DNA of 64,000 nt from Lactobacillus sp. (GTDB taxonomy: Bacteria > Bacillota > Bacilli > Lactobacillales > Lactobacillaceae). The stretch covers positions 50,116 through 114,115 of the forward strand of contig JAKVKU010000011.1 of assembly GCA_022484695.1 (NCBI GenBank), in the 5' to 3' direction. Below, piece after piece: positions 33,997-43,812 of the stretch (position 1 is its first letter; every line of letters starts with the position of its first letter). The translations under genes were made by a program, and so were the position numbers. The notes under the pieces are model-generated. The model saw only the letters and a program-made list of their open reading frames with translations, made no database searches and was not told the origin of the DNA.

Positions 33997-35097
33997 ATGA
34001 AGCACAAAACAGTTTTTCAGGTTATCATACTTGTTATTGTTAGCTTGGCCGCCATTTTATTGACCCGTCATGATGCCTTTTTGTACCATGATACCGTGGC
34101 CCAAGTGCAGGCCACCAAGGTTTTACATCGAACGCCCAGTGAGGATGGGTTTAAAAATGTCGACCATTCTACCACCCAAAGCGTTACTTTGCGATTATTG
34201 AACACTGCTCAAAAGGGTAAGATTATCCAAGTTCAAAATACATACACCGATTCCCAAGCGGTGGATCAAAACTATCGCCCTGGCCAGCAAGTGTTGATTA
34301 GTGGTGCCAACAAAAAAAGTAAGAATATTGTGATTCAAGGTTTAAAGCGAGACACCTTTATGGTGATTTTAATATGTGCCACCATCAGTTTGATTTTGAT
34401 AATTGTACACCGACGGGGTTTGATGGCGATCTTAAGCTTAATTGCCAATGTCTTGCTATTCATTTTGGCGATTCAAATTGAACTATTGCATAACGGCAAA
34501 AATATTATCCCCATCTTTGCTATCCTGGTCGTTTTATTTACAGTGTGTACCATTGCCCTGATTTTTGGCTTAAGCCAGGAGACCTTAATCGCTTCAATCG
34601 CCACGATTGTCAGTACCTTTGCAAGCTTTGGTTTATTTATTTTAGTGCTACATTTAACCGGCGAAAAGGGCATTCATTATGAAGCGGTGGAATATGCTGT
34701 TCAGGGTCCTAAAAACATCTTTTTAGCCCAAGTGATGATTGGGGTCCTGGGGGCGATCATGGATGAATCCACGGATATTACGTCGGCGATGTACCAGTTG
34801 AAACAAGAGAACACTGATTTTAAGTTTCTACGTATTTTCAAATCTGGGTTAAACATGGGCAAGCAAATTATCGGACCCTTAATTAGTATTTTGTTCTTGA
34901 TTTTTATGGCCGATACCATCCCCATGGCCGTGCTTTACCTAAGAAATGGGAATAGTATTGCCCAAACGTTTAATTGGACAATTTATCTGGGCGTGGTGCA
35001 ATCCCTCGTCAGCGCCATCGGCATCGTGTTGGCCGTGCCATTGACCAGTGCTTTAGCCGGTCGCTTGTTAGGAGGCAATCATGGGCGTCATAACTAG
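33997..35097 (+). CDS. YibE/F-like family membrane protein (long subunit)
   Basis: 366 residues. An N-terminal membrane segment (7-24) and a ~100-residue extracellular beta-rich domain (VTLRLLNTAQKGKIIQVQNTYTD, YRPGQQVLIS) precede about seven membrane segments; GVLGAIMDESTDITSAMYQL is the family's conserved motif. YibE/YibF-type proteins occur as adjacent pairs in lactobacilli and are thought to be transporters, with no proven substrate. The partner gene starts 17 bp before its stop. Confidence 0.88.
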   Translation: MKHKTVFQVIILVIVSLAAILLTRHDAFLYHDTVAQVQATKVLHRTPSEDGFKNVDHSTTQSVTLRLLNTAQKGKIIQVQNTYTDSQAVDQNYRPGQQVLISGANKKSKNIVIQGLKRDTFMVILICATISLILIIVHRRGLMAILSLIANVLLFILAIQIELLHNGKNIIPIFAILVVLFTVCTIALIFGLSQETLIASIATIVSTFASFGLFILVLHLTGEKGIHYEAVEYAVQGPKNIFLAQVMIGVLGAIMDESTDITSAMYQLKQENTDFKFLRIFKSGLNMGKQIIGPLISILFLIFMADTIPMAVLYLRNGNSIAQTFNWTIYLGVVQSLVSAIGIVLAVPLTSALAGRLLGGNHGRHN

Positions 35098-35848
35098 TTT
35101 AGCGTTAGTTTTATTGGTGTTGTTGATCTTAGTCACGGGTAAAGATACCTTTAGCATCTTTGGTGGTTTGATTTTAAACTTTATTTTGATCTTCATGGTG
35201 ATCATCTTAATTAGCTTAGGTACCTCACCTTTGATCACAGCCTTCATTTTTGGCTTGATGATTTTAGCCCTGATCATCTTTTTCAGTCCGGTGGATTTAA
35301 AAACCGGGCTAGTAGCTTATCTGGTGTCGGTGAGTGTGGTTTTAGTATTAGTTGCCTTGGTGGTACCGATTCAGCACTTTGGCCAACTGCAAGGCTTTGG
35401 GAACGAGTCCAACGAAGAACTAGGGGGCTTTTCATTGCTCATCGGGATATCTTTTCAATCCATCAGCTGTGCGGCGATTTTACTGAGCGCCCTAGGGGCA
35501 ATTGCAGAAGCCAGCATTGCCATGGCCAGTGCCTTGAAGGAATTGATTGAACAGACCCCTGATCTGAAGCGGCATGACTTGTATCGCGATGGCGTGGAGA
35601 TTGGTGGTAAAATTATGGGCACGGCCTATAATACTTTGTTTTTTGGGTTCTTCGGCGGTTATTTAGCCCTATTCATCTGGTTCATTGAATTGAAGTATTC
35701 GCCATCATTGTTGATCAATGATAAACTATTCATTGCCGAAGCAGCTTCCGTGTTAGTTTCCATGCTGGCGGTGACGTTAACCGTGCCCCTGACCACATTC
35801 TTGATGGTTCACTGGCGGCAGAAATTTCAAATTGTTCAAAATAAATAA
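35081..35848 (+). CDS. YibE/F-like family membrane protein (short subunit)
   Basis: 255 residues, about seven membrane segments and no large extracellular domain. LSALGAIAEASIAMASALKEL mirrors the conserved motif of the preceding protein, so the two are diverged copies of one fold. ATG 35081 follows AGGAGG inside the upstream gene. Together they likely form a membrane complex of unknown role. Confidence 0.87.
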   Translation: MGVITSLALVLLVLLILVTGKDTFSIFGGLILNFILIFMVIILISLGTSPLITAFIFGLMILALIIFFSPVDLKTGLVAYLVSVSVVLVLVALVVPIQHFGQLQGFGNESNEELGGFSLLIGISFQSISCAAILLSALGAIAEASIAMASALKELIEQTPDLKRHDLYRDGVEIGGKIMGTAYNTLFFGFFGGYLALFIWFIELKYSPSLLINDKLFIAEAASVLVSMLAVTLTVPLTTFLMVHWRQKFQIVQNK

Positions 35849-35865
35849 GGCGGTGTATGTTATAA

Positions 35866-36537
35866 ATGATTATTGATGCAGTTTTACATGTCCCCCATGA
35901 AACATTGGGCCAATTTTCAACCGTGATCACTGACTTTGGTGATACCATTCGTTATCATAAAATTTGGGAGGACCAAGGACAGTTAAAAACACTAGATGCT
36001 AAGGAAATCGAGTTTTTGATCGTCATGGGGGGGCCCAATAGCGTAAATGATGACACCCCCTGGTTAGCCGATGAACGGCAACTCATCCGGGCAGTGCAAG
36101 CCCATGGTGGGCGTGTACTGGGTATTTGTTTAGGGGCCCAGCAAATTGCCAAAGCCTTTGGGGGCAAAGTCGCCCCCATGCGCCATAAAGAACTGGGCTG
36201 GTTCCCAGTGGAAGCCACCGTGGCTGATTTGCCCAGTGGCACAGTTTTTCACTGGCATGGTGAAAAAATCGAGTTACCAGATTTATCTGATCAGATTTAC
36301 ACCAACAGTCACTGTCCGGCCCAGGGCTTTCGCCTAGGGGCTAAGGTCTATGGGCTGCAGTTCCATCCAGAAATGACACCGGAAACGCTAGCGCAATTAT
36401 TGCGTGCCGATAAGGCTTATTTGGACACACCCAGTGAAACGGTTCAAAGTTTGGCAAGTATCGAAAAATTTGATATCAGTAACAGCAATGGCGCCCGCAT
36501 CACCAAAATGATTTATGAATCTTTGCGCCGTAGTTAA
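35866..36537 (+). CDS. Class I glutamine amidotransferase domain protein
   Basis: 223 residues of the GATase1 fold. The nucleophile elbow is GICLGAQQ (Cys near residue 88), and LQFHPEM supplies the catalytic His and Glu; the oxyanion strand VMGGPNS is also present. No synthase domain is attached, so it is a free-standing GMP-synthase-like amidotransferase/hydrolase whose acceptor is unknown; homologues include gamma-glutamyl-polyamine hydrolase-like enzymes. It starts 18 bp after the YibE/F pair and probably shares its transcript. Confidence 0.88.
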   Translation: MIIDAVLHVPHETLGQFSTVITDFGDTIRYHKIWEDQGQLKTLDAKEIEFLIVMGGPNSVNDDTPWLADERQLIRAVQAHGGRVLGICLGAQQIAKAFGGKVAPMRHKELGWFPVEATVADLPSGTVFHWHGEKIELPDLSDQIYTNSHCPAQGFRLGAKVYGLQFHPEMTPETLAQLLRADKAYLDTPSETVQSLASIEKFDISNSNGARITKMIYESLRRS

Positions 36538-36579
36538 TGACCCATAAAGGACGGGCAAGCGCCCCAGAGGATAAGAAAT

Positions 36580-37602
36580 ATGCGCATACTAAGTCGCTTA
36601 ATAAAACTACTTGCGTCGTTAGTGGTGATTGGCTTAATGGCCGTATCCATTCCACGACTTTATCATAAATATACGGATTACATGCAACAGCAGAAAATAT
36701 TCTCCCAAGTTCAAAAAGCGGAGAATCAAGTCACCAATAAAGCTGCTCCCAGTGGCTGGCAGTCCTTAAACAGTTGGTGGCTGGTGGGGCAAAATGGCAC
36801 ATTGGCTTATAACGCGGGCCATTTGAATGCCCATGATCAGCAACTTGTAAATGATGCGGCCAATTGGTGGAACCAACTGGCTGGGCAAAAAATAATTGTG
36901 CCCCAGACTAATACTCAAAGCACTGCCGATGTATATCTGGCCTATGTGAACGATCCTTACCTAAGCTTTTCGGGCTTAACGGGGACCAATCATGTGCTAT
37001 TATTAAATCAGGCCAGTTATAAACAAGCTGAAAATAGCAATGACACTTTAAATGTTTTGATCCATGAACTTGGGCACGCCCTGGGGTTAGCCCACGCACC
37101 CCAGTCTTATAACGACGTTATGTCCCCCAGCCAAATTGTGACGGGGGTGGCCAAACAGCCATCCACCTATGACCGGGAGGCGTTACGGGCAAGCTTTGAC
37201 CGGATGGCCTCAGCACTGCATCAAAACATGAATCCGGATAGTTATATGCAAGTCGCTGCCCAAACGCCTTATCCAGATATTAACCGCATCGACGATATGG
37301 TCTATAACGCCCGGGATGGCATTGCCTCAAGTTTAGCCTCCACCATCAGCAATGTGGGCAATAAGGCGACCACGCCAACCCAAAAGGATTTAGTGGCGAC
37401 GGCTAAAACTAACTTGAAGGCGATTCAAAATAATCAAAATGCCACGGATGCCCAAATTACCCAAGCTCGGGGTAGTTTGAAGCAACTGGTGGAAAGCTTT
37501 CAACTACAGGCTTATTACCCATTAGCCTATCCGGAAGCCCACACGAACGTGGATTCCGATAAGATCCAAGACTTTTTTGAAGAGATTCAAAAGCACTCTT
37601 GA
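36580..37602 (+). CDS. Matrixin-like (M10) zinc metalloprotease, membrane-anchored
   Basis: 340 residues. A hydrophobic segment (about 5-25) is a signal anchor or signal peptide with no Cys lipobox. The zinc-binding motif HELGHALGLAH (162-172) with the downstream Met-turn YNDVMSP defines a metzincin of the matrixin type. The C-terminal ~120 residues are helical (repeated Gln/Asn/Ala). Found in many lactobacilli outside the membrane; target unknown. ATG after AGAGGA, 43 bp after the amidotransferase gene. It may be part of that operon; no terminator lies between. Confidence 0.85.
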   Translation: MRILSRLIKLLASLVVIGLMAVSIPRLYHKYTDYMQQQKIFSQVQKAENQVTNKAAPSGWQSLNSWWLVGQNGTLAYNAGHLNAHDQQLVNDAANWWNQLAGQKIIVPQTNTQSTADVYLAYVNDPYLSFSGLTGTNHVLLLNQASYKQAENSNDTLNVLIHELGHALGLAHAPQSYNDVMSPSQIVTGVAKQPSTYDREALRASFDRMASALHQNMNPDSYMQVAAQTPYPDINRIDDMVYNARDGIASSLASTISNVGNKATTPTQKDLVATAKTNLKAIQNNQNATDAQITQARGSLKQLVESFQLQAYYPLAYPEAHTNVDSDKIQDFFEEIQKHS

Positions 37603-37669
37603 CAGATAATGGTAAAATAATTGAGATAACAAAACTATATTCAATAAAACAGTTTTCTAGGAGGTCGTT

Positions 37670-38299
37670 ATGCTTAAAGTAGGAATTATTGGGGCGAATG
37701 GTAAAGCAGGTGCTTTAATTGCCAAAGCTGCGGTGGTGCGCAATATGGCCGTTACGGCAATCGTACGCCACACCACTGATGCAGATTCAGACTATGAGGT
37801 ATTGCAAAAGGATTTATTTGACTTAACCCAAGCTGATATTAAAGCCTTTGATGTGGTCGTCAATGCCACCGCATTTTTTGGGGATCCAGAAAAGTTTAAA
37901 ACTTCCCAGGCCCATATGATTGATATCTTAAAAGATAGCGGTGTTTATTATATGGTCGTCGGCGGTGCTGGAAGTCTGTACGTGGACGCCACCCGGACAA
38001 CACGACTTAAAGATACCAAGGATTTTCCAGATGCTTTTAAACCCGTTGCTGAGAATATGACTGCTGGCCTTGAGTTACTAAAGGCTAGTTCAGGTTTTGA
38101 CTGGACCTACGTCTCACCAGCAAATGATTTCACCCCCATGGGTGGTTTAACGGGACAATATGAAATCAACGGCGATATTTTCACGCCTGATGAAGATGGC
38201 AAGAGTTTCTTGAGTTACAAGGATTTTGCCCAAGCATTTGTAACCGTGATGACCCAACCGAAGTATCGCAATAAGCAAATTAGTTTACATCACGTCTGA
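37670..38299 (+). CDS. NAD(P)-binding Rossmann protein (atypical SDR)
   Basis: 209 residues with an N-terminal GIIGANGKAG dinucleotide-binding motif (residues 5-14) and the NAD(P)H-binding/YwnB-like layout; DWTYVSPANDF matches the conserved late segment of NmrA/YwnB-type atypical short-chain dehydrogenases. No YxxxK catalytic pair is obvious, so it may be a redox sensor or a reductase of unknown substrate. ATG after AGGAGG. copY begins 40 bp downstream, and the copY promoter lies in its last codons. Confidence 0.82.
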   Translation: MLKVGIIGANGKAGALIAKAAVVRNMAVTAIVRHTTDADSDYEVLQKDLFDLTQADIKAFDVVVNATAFFGDPEKFKTSQAHMIDILKDSGVYYMVVGGAGSLYVDATRTTRLKDTKDFPDAFKPVAENMTAGLELLKASSGFDWTYVSPANDFTPMGGLTGQYEINGDIFTPDEDGKSFLSYKDFAQAFVTVMTQPKYRNKQISLHHV

Positions 38300-38312
38300 T
38301 TTGCGTTATAAA
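38284..38312 (+). promoter_or_regulatory. Candidate copY promoter with cop half-site
   Basis: TTTACA (38284-38289), 17-bp spacer, TATAAA (38307-38312). The -35 is part of GTTTACA (38283-38289), one half of a CopY operator; the other half is absent. Confidence 0.5.
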
Positions 38313-38339
38313 CAGGCCATTGAGTAAGTAGGTGATAAA

Positions 38340-38780
38340 ATGCAAGTACAAACACAAATTGAGATATCAGATGCAGAATGGGAAGTCATGCGGGTAGTTT
38401 GGACTTTAGGTGCCACCACTAGTCATGTTCTGATTCGTGTATTAAACGAAAAGATGGGTTGGAAAGCAGGCACCGTTAAAACGCTGCTCGGTCGTTTGGT
38501 GAAAAAGGGCGCTTTGGTACCGGAAAAACAGGGGCGCGCCTTTTTATACAAACCGCAAGTTGAAGAACAAGTGGCCATTGATAATGCGACAACTTCACTT
38601 TTTCACCATCTGTGTCAAATGCGTCGTGGCAAGGCTGTGAGCAATTTGTTAGATGATTTGACCTTAAGTCAACAAGATATCCAGCGATTACAAGTTCAAT
38701 TAGCAGAGAAATTAAAGACCGCCCCAGAAATGGTCCCTTGTGACTGTTTACCAGCGGATTTTGATGGTCACTGCGACTAA
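38340..38780 (+). CDS. copY: Copper-responsive repressor CopY
   Basis: 146 residues of the BlaI/MecI/CopY winged-helix family: ISDAEWEVMRVVWTLGATTSHVLIRVL, the recognition region WKAGTVKTLLGRLVKKGAL and YKPQVEEQVA. The C-terminus holds CDCLPADFDGHCD: the first CxC of the CopY metal site is present, but the second is reduced to one Cys, so the copper/zinc site differs from the CxCx4CxC of Enterococcus CopY. It represses copB and copA by binding the TACANNTGTA boxes found upstream of each and lets go when Cu(I) is high. Confidence 0.92.
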   Translation: MQVQTQIEISDAEWEVMRVVWTLGATTSHVLIRVLNEKMGWKAGTVKTLLGRLVKKGALVPEKQGRAFLYKPQVEEQVAIDNATTSLFHHLCQMRRGKAVSNLLDDLTLSQQDIQRLQVQLAEKLKTAPEMVPCDCLPADFDGHCD

Positions 38781-38791
38781 TTAATATTTTG

Positions 38792-38826
38792 AAGGCCGGA
38801 CAGCAAATTTGCTGATGGCCTTTTTA
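38792..38826 (+). terminator. copY terminator
   Basis: AAGGCC-AGCAAATTTGCT-GGCC hairpin followed by TTTTT; separates copY from copB. Confidence 0.75.
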
Positions 38827-38840
38827 ATTTGCTTTTTTAC

Positions 38841-38856
38841 GTTTACAGTTGTAGAC
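38841..38856. promoter_or_regulatory. CopY operator (cop box) upstream of copB
   Basis: GTTTACAGTTGTAGAC matches the palindrome GTTTACANNTGTAAAC at all but one fixed position and contains the exact core TACANNTGTA (38844-38853). Its left arm includes a -35-like TTTACA. Confidence 0.8.
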
Positions 38857-38903
38857 TTTAAATAGAGTTAACGTTTCGAAGTTGTTTTGAGGAGGGCGTC
38901 GCA

Positions 38904-41153
38904 ATGAAAAATATGGAACATAAAAATGATCATGATGCACCACAAACAGATATGAAAGGCATGTCCGATATGAAAGACATGAAAGATATGCCGGGCATGG
39001 ACCATGATGTGGCTGACCACAGCCAGATGAATCACGATCACATGAATCACGATCATATGGACCATGCACACATGGGCCACCAGATGGACATGGGTCATGA
39101 TGATCATCAAATAAAAATGGCCCACGGCAATCACCAAATGGCCATGGGGGACATGAATCACCAGGACATGATGATGCATGGTGGTCATATGATGCACATG
39201 GGGAATTTGAAGCAAAAGTTTTGGGTCTCAATTATTTTAACTATCCCCATTTTACTGATGACTTCCATGATGGGGATGACCAAGCCGCTGCTGGTTTTTC
39301 CAGGCAGTACCTGGGTTGTGGCCGTAATTGGCATTATTTTATTTATTTACGGCGGTCAACCCTTCTTCAGTGGGGCAAAGGGAGAACTGCAAGCTAGACA
39401 ACCAGCCATGATGACCTTGATCACCATGGGGATCAGTGTGGCTTTCATTTACAGTATTTATGCGGTGGTGGCCAATAATCTCTTGGCTAATCAACCCCAC
39501 GTCATGGACTTCTTCTGGGAATTAGCCACTTTAATTGACATTATGTTACTGGGCCACTGGGTTGAAATGAATGCCATTACCAGTGCCGGTTCCGCGTTAA
39601 ATGACTTAGCCAAGCTATTACCAAGTATGGCCCATAAACTAGATCCTAAAACCGGGGCTGTCACGGATGTTGCCTTAACTGAGATTCAAAATGACGATAT
39701 TGTTTTGGTCAAAGCCGGTGAAAAAATTCCCGCTGATGGTCAAGTCACTAAAGGTGAAACGGCGGTCAACGAGGCCATGGTCACGGGCGAAGCTAAACAA
39801 GTGCCTAAGACCGTTAAAGATAAAGTTGTGGGGGGTTCAGTGAACGGCACTGGATCCTTTGAGATGCAGGTCACCGGTACCGGTGCTAACAGTTTCTTAG
39901 CTCAAGTGATGCAATTGGTTCAAAGCGCCCAACAAGAAAAATCTGCCCAAGAAAACTTGGCGGATAAGGTTGCCGGTTGGTTATTCTACGCGGCCTTGAC
40001 CGTGGGGATCGTGGCCTTTGTCATTTGGTATGTGAATTCTGGGTTAACCACCGCTTTGCCAATCACGGTCACTGTTTTGATCATCGCCTGTCCCCATGCC
40101 TTGGGGTTAGCGGTGCCACTAGTAGTCGCCCGGAGCACCTCTATTGCGGCAAAAAATGGCCTCTTGATTCGCAACCGTAACGCCTTAGAACAGGTCAAAG
40201 ATTTACGTTATGCTCTGATGGATAAGACCGGGACGTTGACAGAAGGTAACTTTGTGGTCCATGAATTCGATAGTTTAACCACGGATTTAACCGCTGACCA
40301 AGTTCTCGCACTTTTTGCGGGCCTAGAAGCCAGTTCTTCACATCCCTTAGCCCAAGGCATTTTAAAAGCCGCTGAGCATGAAAAAGCCACCATCCCTGCG
40401 GCGGTAAATGTGGCACAAATTACCGGGGTTGGTTTAAAGGGTGAGATTGCTGGGACGGCCTATGAGATTGTTTCCATGGCCCAATTGGAAAAATTGCAAT
40501 TAACCTATGATCAAGCTAAGTTTCAAACCTTGGCCAGTGCTGGGAATTCAATCAGTTTCTTAGTGGCCAATAACCAATTATTGGGCTATGTGGCTCAAGG
40601 CGATACCGTTAAACCACAGGCTAAGCAGTTTATTGCGGCCTTAAAAGCCCAACGTATCACGCCTGTGATGCTCACCGGGGATAACTTGCAAACCGCTCAA
40701 AAAGTTGCCACGACCCTAGGGATCGACCAGATTCATGCGAAATTATTACCCCAGGATAAAGCTAAATTAGTCCGCCAATTTCAACAACAGGGTAAAGTGT
40801 TGATGATTGGCGATGGAATCAATGATGCCCCTAGTTTAGCCCAAGCCGACGTGGGGATCGCCATTGGTGGCGGGACTGATCTGGCCATTGAATCTGCGGA
40901 TGTGGTCCTAGTCAAAAGTAATCCCAATGATGTCACGGCGTTTTTACAGTTAGCTAAACAAACCACCCGGAAGATGACCGAGAATCTCTGGTGGGGGGCC
41001 GGTTATAATATTATCGCCTTACCACTAGCTGCCGGTGTCTTGGCACCCATTGGATTTATCTTAAGCCCCATGGTGGGGGCATTACTCATGTCCTTGAGTA
41101 CGGTGATCGTGGCTTTGAACGCCTTGACCTTGAAATTAGGACGTCTGGATTAG
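38904..41153 (+). CDS. copB: Copper-translocating P-type ATPase CopB
   Basis: 749 residues. The first ~105 are extremely rich in His, Met and Asp (repeated HMxHxHM units), a cytoplasmic metal-binding tail in place of an HMA domain. Membrane domain includes the CPH translocation motif (IACPHALGLAVPLV) typical of the CopB/P1B-3 group, the phosphorylation site [13 protein letters not shown] and GDGINDAP hinge motifs. It exports Cu(I) or Cu(II)/Ag(I) and protects the cell. ATG after GGAGG; preceded by a cop box. No stop or terminator hairpin is clear before the copA promoter. Confidence 0.94.
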   Translation: MKNMEHKNDHDAPQTDMKGMSDMKDMKDMPGMDHDVADHSQMNHDHMNHDHMDHAHMGHQMDMGHDDHQIKMAHGNHQMAMGDMNHQDMMMHGGHMMHMGNLKQKFWVSIILTIPILLMTSMMGMTKPLLVFPGSTWVVAVIGIILFIYGGQPFFSGAKGELQARQPAMMTLITMGISVAFIYSIYAVVANNLLANQPHVMDFFWELATLIDIMLLGHWVEMNAITSAGSALNDLAKLLPSMAHKLDPKTGAVTDVALTEIQNDDIVLVKAGEKIPADGQVTKGETAVNEAMVTGEAKQVPKTVKDKVVGGSVNGTGSFEMQVTGTGANSFLAQVMQLVQSAQQEKSAQENLADKVAGWLFYAALTVGIVAFVIWYVNSGLTTALPITVTVLIIACPHALGLAVPLVVARSTSIAAKNGLLIRNRNALEQVKDLRYALMDKTGTLTEGNFVVHEFDSLTTDLTADQVLALFAGLEASSSHPLAQGILKAAEHEKATIPAAVNVAQITGVGLKGEIAGTAYEIVSMAQLEKLQLTYDQAKFQTLASAGNSISFLVANNQLLGYVAQGDTVKPQAKQFIAALKAQRITPVMLTGDNLQTAQKVATTLGIDQIHAKLLPQDKAKLVRQFQQQGKVLMIGDGINDAPSLAQADVGIAIGGGTDLAIESADVVLVKSNPNDVTAFLQLAKQTTRKMTENLWWGAGYNIIALPLAAGVLAPIGFILSPMVGALLMSLSTVIVALNALTLKLGRLD

Positions 41154-41179
41154 GGTTTTGACTAATTTTGCAAGAAAAG

Positions 41180-41209
41180 GTTTACATGCGTAAACTATAG
41201 TGGTATTTT
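41180..41209 (+). promoter_or_regulatory. CopY operator and promoter of copA
   Basis: GTTTACATGCGTAAAC (41180-41195) differs from GTTTACANNTGTAAAC at one position. TTTACA (41181-41186) serves as -35, with a 17-bp spacer to TATTTT (41204-41209, extended TGG). Operator and -35 coincide. Confidence 0.75.
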
Positions 41210-41270
41210 AAAGCTATTGATAATTTAAATTTTAGAAGCGCCACCAAATAGATTGAAAAGAGGATTTATT

Positions 41271-43793
41271 ATGACACAGTGTCGATTTGCCATAGATGGT
41301 ATGATGTGTGCCAGTTGTGCCCAGACCGTGGAAAAAGCCACGCAAGGTGTGGCCGGTGTTAAAGAAGCCAATGTAAATTTAACTGCTGAACAAATGCAAG
41401 TGGATTTTGACCCTGAAGTAACGCCAGTCAGCGATATCGAAGCAGCTGTGAAAGCAGCCGGTTATGGGGCAACTGCCATGGCCACCACAGCGCATTTTGA
41501 CATTGAAGGCATGATGTGTGCTAGCTGTGCCCAAACGGTGGAAAAAGCTGTTAAGAATATTCAGGGGACGTTAGCGGTAGACGTTAATTTAGCTGCCGAA
41601 GAGATGCGGGTGGTCTTTGATAATGTCAGCCTAGATGTGGCTGATATTGAAGCTGCAGTCAAAGACGCCGGTTATGGCGCCCATGAACAAAACGCTGCCG
41701 GGGATGAAGCGGCCAGCGATGTGGCAGCGAAAGCAGAAGCGCGCAAGCAAAATGCCGTCCAGTCCTTGAAAAATCGCTTTATCTGGTCAGCCATTTTAAC
41801 CATCTCTTTGCTATATGTCGCCATGGGGCATATGCTAGGGGCTTGGTTGCCTGCTTTTATGATGCCCATGACCCATCCCACTACTTTTGCCCTTGTCCAA
41901 TTAATTCTGGCTATTCCAGTGATGGTTTTAAATCGGGCTTATTATCAAGTTGGGTTTAAAACGCTCTTCAAGGGTCACCCCAATATGGATAGTTTAGTAG
42001 CCGTGGGGACCACGGCAGCATTCTTATATAGCTTGGTGAATACTTACTTCATCATCTTCCAAGGAGCCGCTTTTCATGACCAGCTTTACTATGAAGCTGC
42101 GGTTACCATTTTGACCTTGATTACCTTAGGCCGTTATTTCGAACTTAAGGCCAAATACAAAACTGGCTCGGCCATTACGGCCTTGATGGATCTCGCTCCT
42201 AAAACGGCTTTGGTCCAAGCAGACGACGATTTTGTGGAGACACCGGTTAAAAATATTCAAGTCAGCGATATGATCATGATCAAACCCGGTGCCAGCATCC
42301 CCGTGGATGGCACCGTCATTTCTGGGACCAGTAGTGTGGATGAAGCCATGCTCACCGGTGAAAGCATGCCCGTGACTAAACGGGCTGAGGATCAAGTGAT
42401 TGGTGGCACCATCAACCAAACCGGGCAATTGATCATGCGAGCTGACAAAGTCGGCAGTCATACAGCCTTGGCGCAAATTATCAACTTAGTACGCGACGCC
42501 CAAGCCACCAAAGCTCCCATTGCCCGCTTAGCGGATAAAATTGCCGGGATATTCGTGCCCACGATCATGGTCATCGCGACCTTATCGGCATTAGCTTGGT
42601 TGATCAGTGGTCAATCCCTCAGCTTTGTGTTGACGATTTTCGTGTCAGTCTTGGTCATTGCCTGTCCTTGTGCCCTGGGGTTAGCCACACCAACCGCTAT
42701 CATGGTAGGGACCGGTCGCGGTGCCGCCAATGGGATTTTAGTGAAGAACGGCGCAGCTTTAGAGAGTGCCAGTCAATTAAATACCGTGGTTTTTGATAAA
42801 ACTGGGACATTGACTGAAGGCAAACCAGTGGTAACGGACTGGTGGACCGCCCCTGGGTTTGCAGCCACTGAAGTTCAAGCGCTCACGGCCAGTTTAGAAG
42901 CCAGTTCCGAACATCCCTTGGCCCAAGCAATTGTGGCTGATGCCAAAGGCAAAGACTTGAATTTACAAGCAGTGACGGCCTTTGATGCTAAACCCGGTTT
43001 TGGGATTCAAGGCACCGTTGGCCAACATGATCTCCAGGTGGGTAACCGCAAATTATTGGCTGATTTAAAGGTAGCTGTTTCTAAAGCTGCTGAAGGCCAA
43101 AGTGAGTTGGCCCAGGCTGGGAAAACAGTGATGTATGTGGTCATTGACGGCCAATTGGCTGGCATCGTGGCCGTGGCCGATCAAGTGAAACCATCTAGCG
43201 CTGCTACGGTGGCCGAATTACAAAAGATGGGCTTAAACGTGGTCATGCTCACCGGGGACAATGCCCAAACCGCCCAAGCTATTGCCAAACAGTTGGGAGA
43301 TATTCAAGTGGTCAGTGATGTCTTACCTGAAGACAAAGTCGCGGTGATCAAAGACTTGCAAGCCCAAGATCAAAAAGTTGGCATGGTGGGCGATGGGGTC
43401 AATGACGCCCCCGCCTTGGCCCAAGCCGATATTGGTTTTGCTATTGGTAATGGGACGGATGTGGCTATTGAATCTGCCGATGTGGTCTTGATGCATGAAG
43501 ATTTAAGTTGCGTGCCCACAGCCATTGATTTGAGCAAGCATACCATCAAGAACATTAAGGAAAACCTGTTTTGGGCTTTTGCTTATAATATTTTAGGCAT
43601 TCCTTTTGCCATGGGACTGTTATACTTATTAGGTGGACCGTTGTTAAATCCCATGATTGCCGGTCTGGCCATGAGCTTTAGTTCCGTATCAGTGGTCTTG
43701 AATGCCTTACGCTTGCGGCGTTATCAGCCCAAGCAATTAGCACCAAATACGATTGCATCATCAAGTGAACCAGCTGGGTTAAACGCCCAATAA
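41271..43793 (+). CDS. copA: Copper-exporting P-type ATPase CopA with two HMA domains
   Basis: 840 residues from ATG 41271 (AGAGGA upstream; an in-frame start at 41253 contains that site and is rejected). Two N-terminal heavy-metal domains each carry GMMCASC (Cys 13/16 and Cys 83/86). The membrane core has the CPC motif ([12 protein letters not shown]), then DKTGTLTEG, the HP dipeptide in [13 protein letters not shown] and GDGVNDAP. This is a P1B-1 Cu(I) exporter. copZ follows after 19 bp; together copA-copZ move copper from chaperone to pump. Confidence 0.96.
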   Translation: MTQCRFAIDGMMCASCAQTVEKATQGVAGVKEANVNLTAEQMQVDFDPEVTPVSDIEAAVKAAGYGATAMATTAHFDIEGMMCASCAQTVEKAVKNIQGTLAVDVNLAAEEMRVVFDNVSLDVADIEAAVKDAGYGAHEQNAAGDEAASDVAAKAEARKQNAVQSLKNRFIWSAILTISLLYVAMGHMLGAWLPAFMMPMTHPTTFALVQLILAIPVMVLNRAYYQVGFKTLFKGHPNMDSLVAVGTTAAFLYSLVNTYFIIFQGAAFHDQLYYEAAVTILTLITLGRYFELKAKYKTGSAITALMDLAPKTALVQADDDFVETPVKNIQVSDMIMIKPGASIPVDGTVISGTSSVDEAMLTGESMPVTKRAEDQVIGGTINQTGQLIMRADKVGSHTALAQIINLVRDAQATKAPIARLADKIAGIFVPTIMVIATLSALAWLISGQSLSFVLTIFVSVLVIACPCALGLATPTAIMVGTGRGAANGILVKNGAALESASQLNTVVFDKTGTLTEGKPVVTDWWTAPGFAATEVQALTASLEASSEHPLAQAIVADAKGKDLNLQAVTAFDAKPGFGIQGTVGQHDLQVGNRKLLADLKVAVSKAAEGQSELAQAGKTVMYVVIDGQLAGIVAVADQVKPSSAATVAELQKMGLNVVMLTGDNAQTAQAIAKQLGDIQVVSDVLPEDKVAVIKDLQAQDQKVGMVGDGVNDAPALAQADIGFAIGNGTDVAIESADVVLMHEDLSCVPTAIDLSKHTIKNIKENLFWAFAYNILGIPFAMGLLYLLGGPLLNPMIAGLAMSFSSVSVVLNALRLRRYQPKQLAPNTIASSSEPAGLNAQ

Positions 43794-43812
43794 ATTTAAA
43801 GGAGAAATTATT

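Noticed and set aside
36540..36579. GGGC-aagc-GCCC hairpin as a terminator before the metalloprotease gene
   Set aside because: The stem is only 4 bp and no T tract follows, so read-through is expected.
38824..39231. Two His/Cys-rich minus-strand open frames
   Set aside because: They are antisense to the His/Met-rich tail of CopB; the odd composition comes from that low-complexity DNA.
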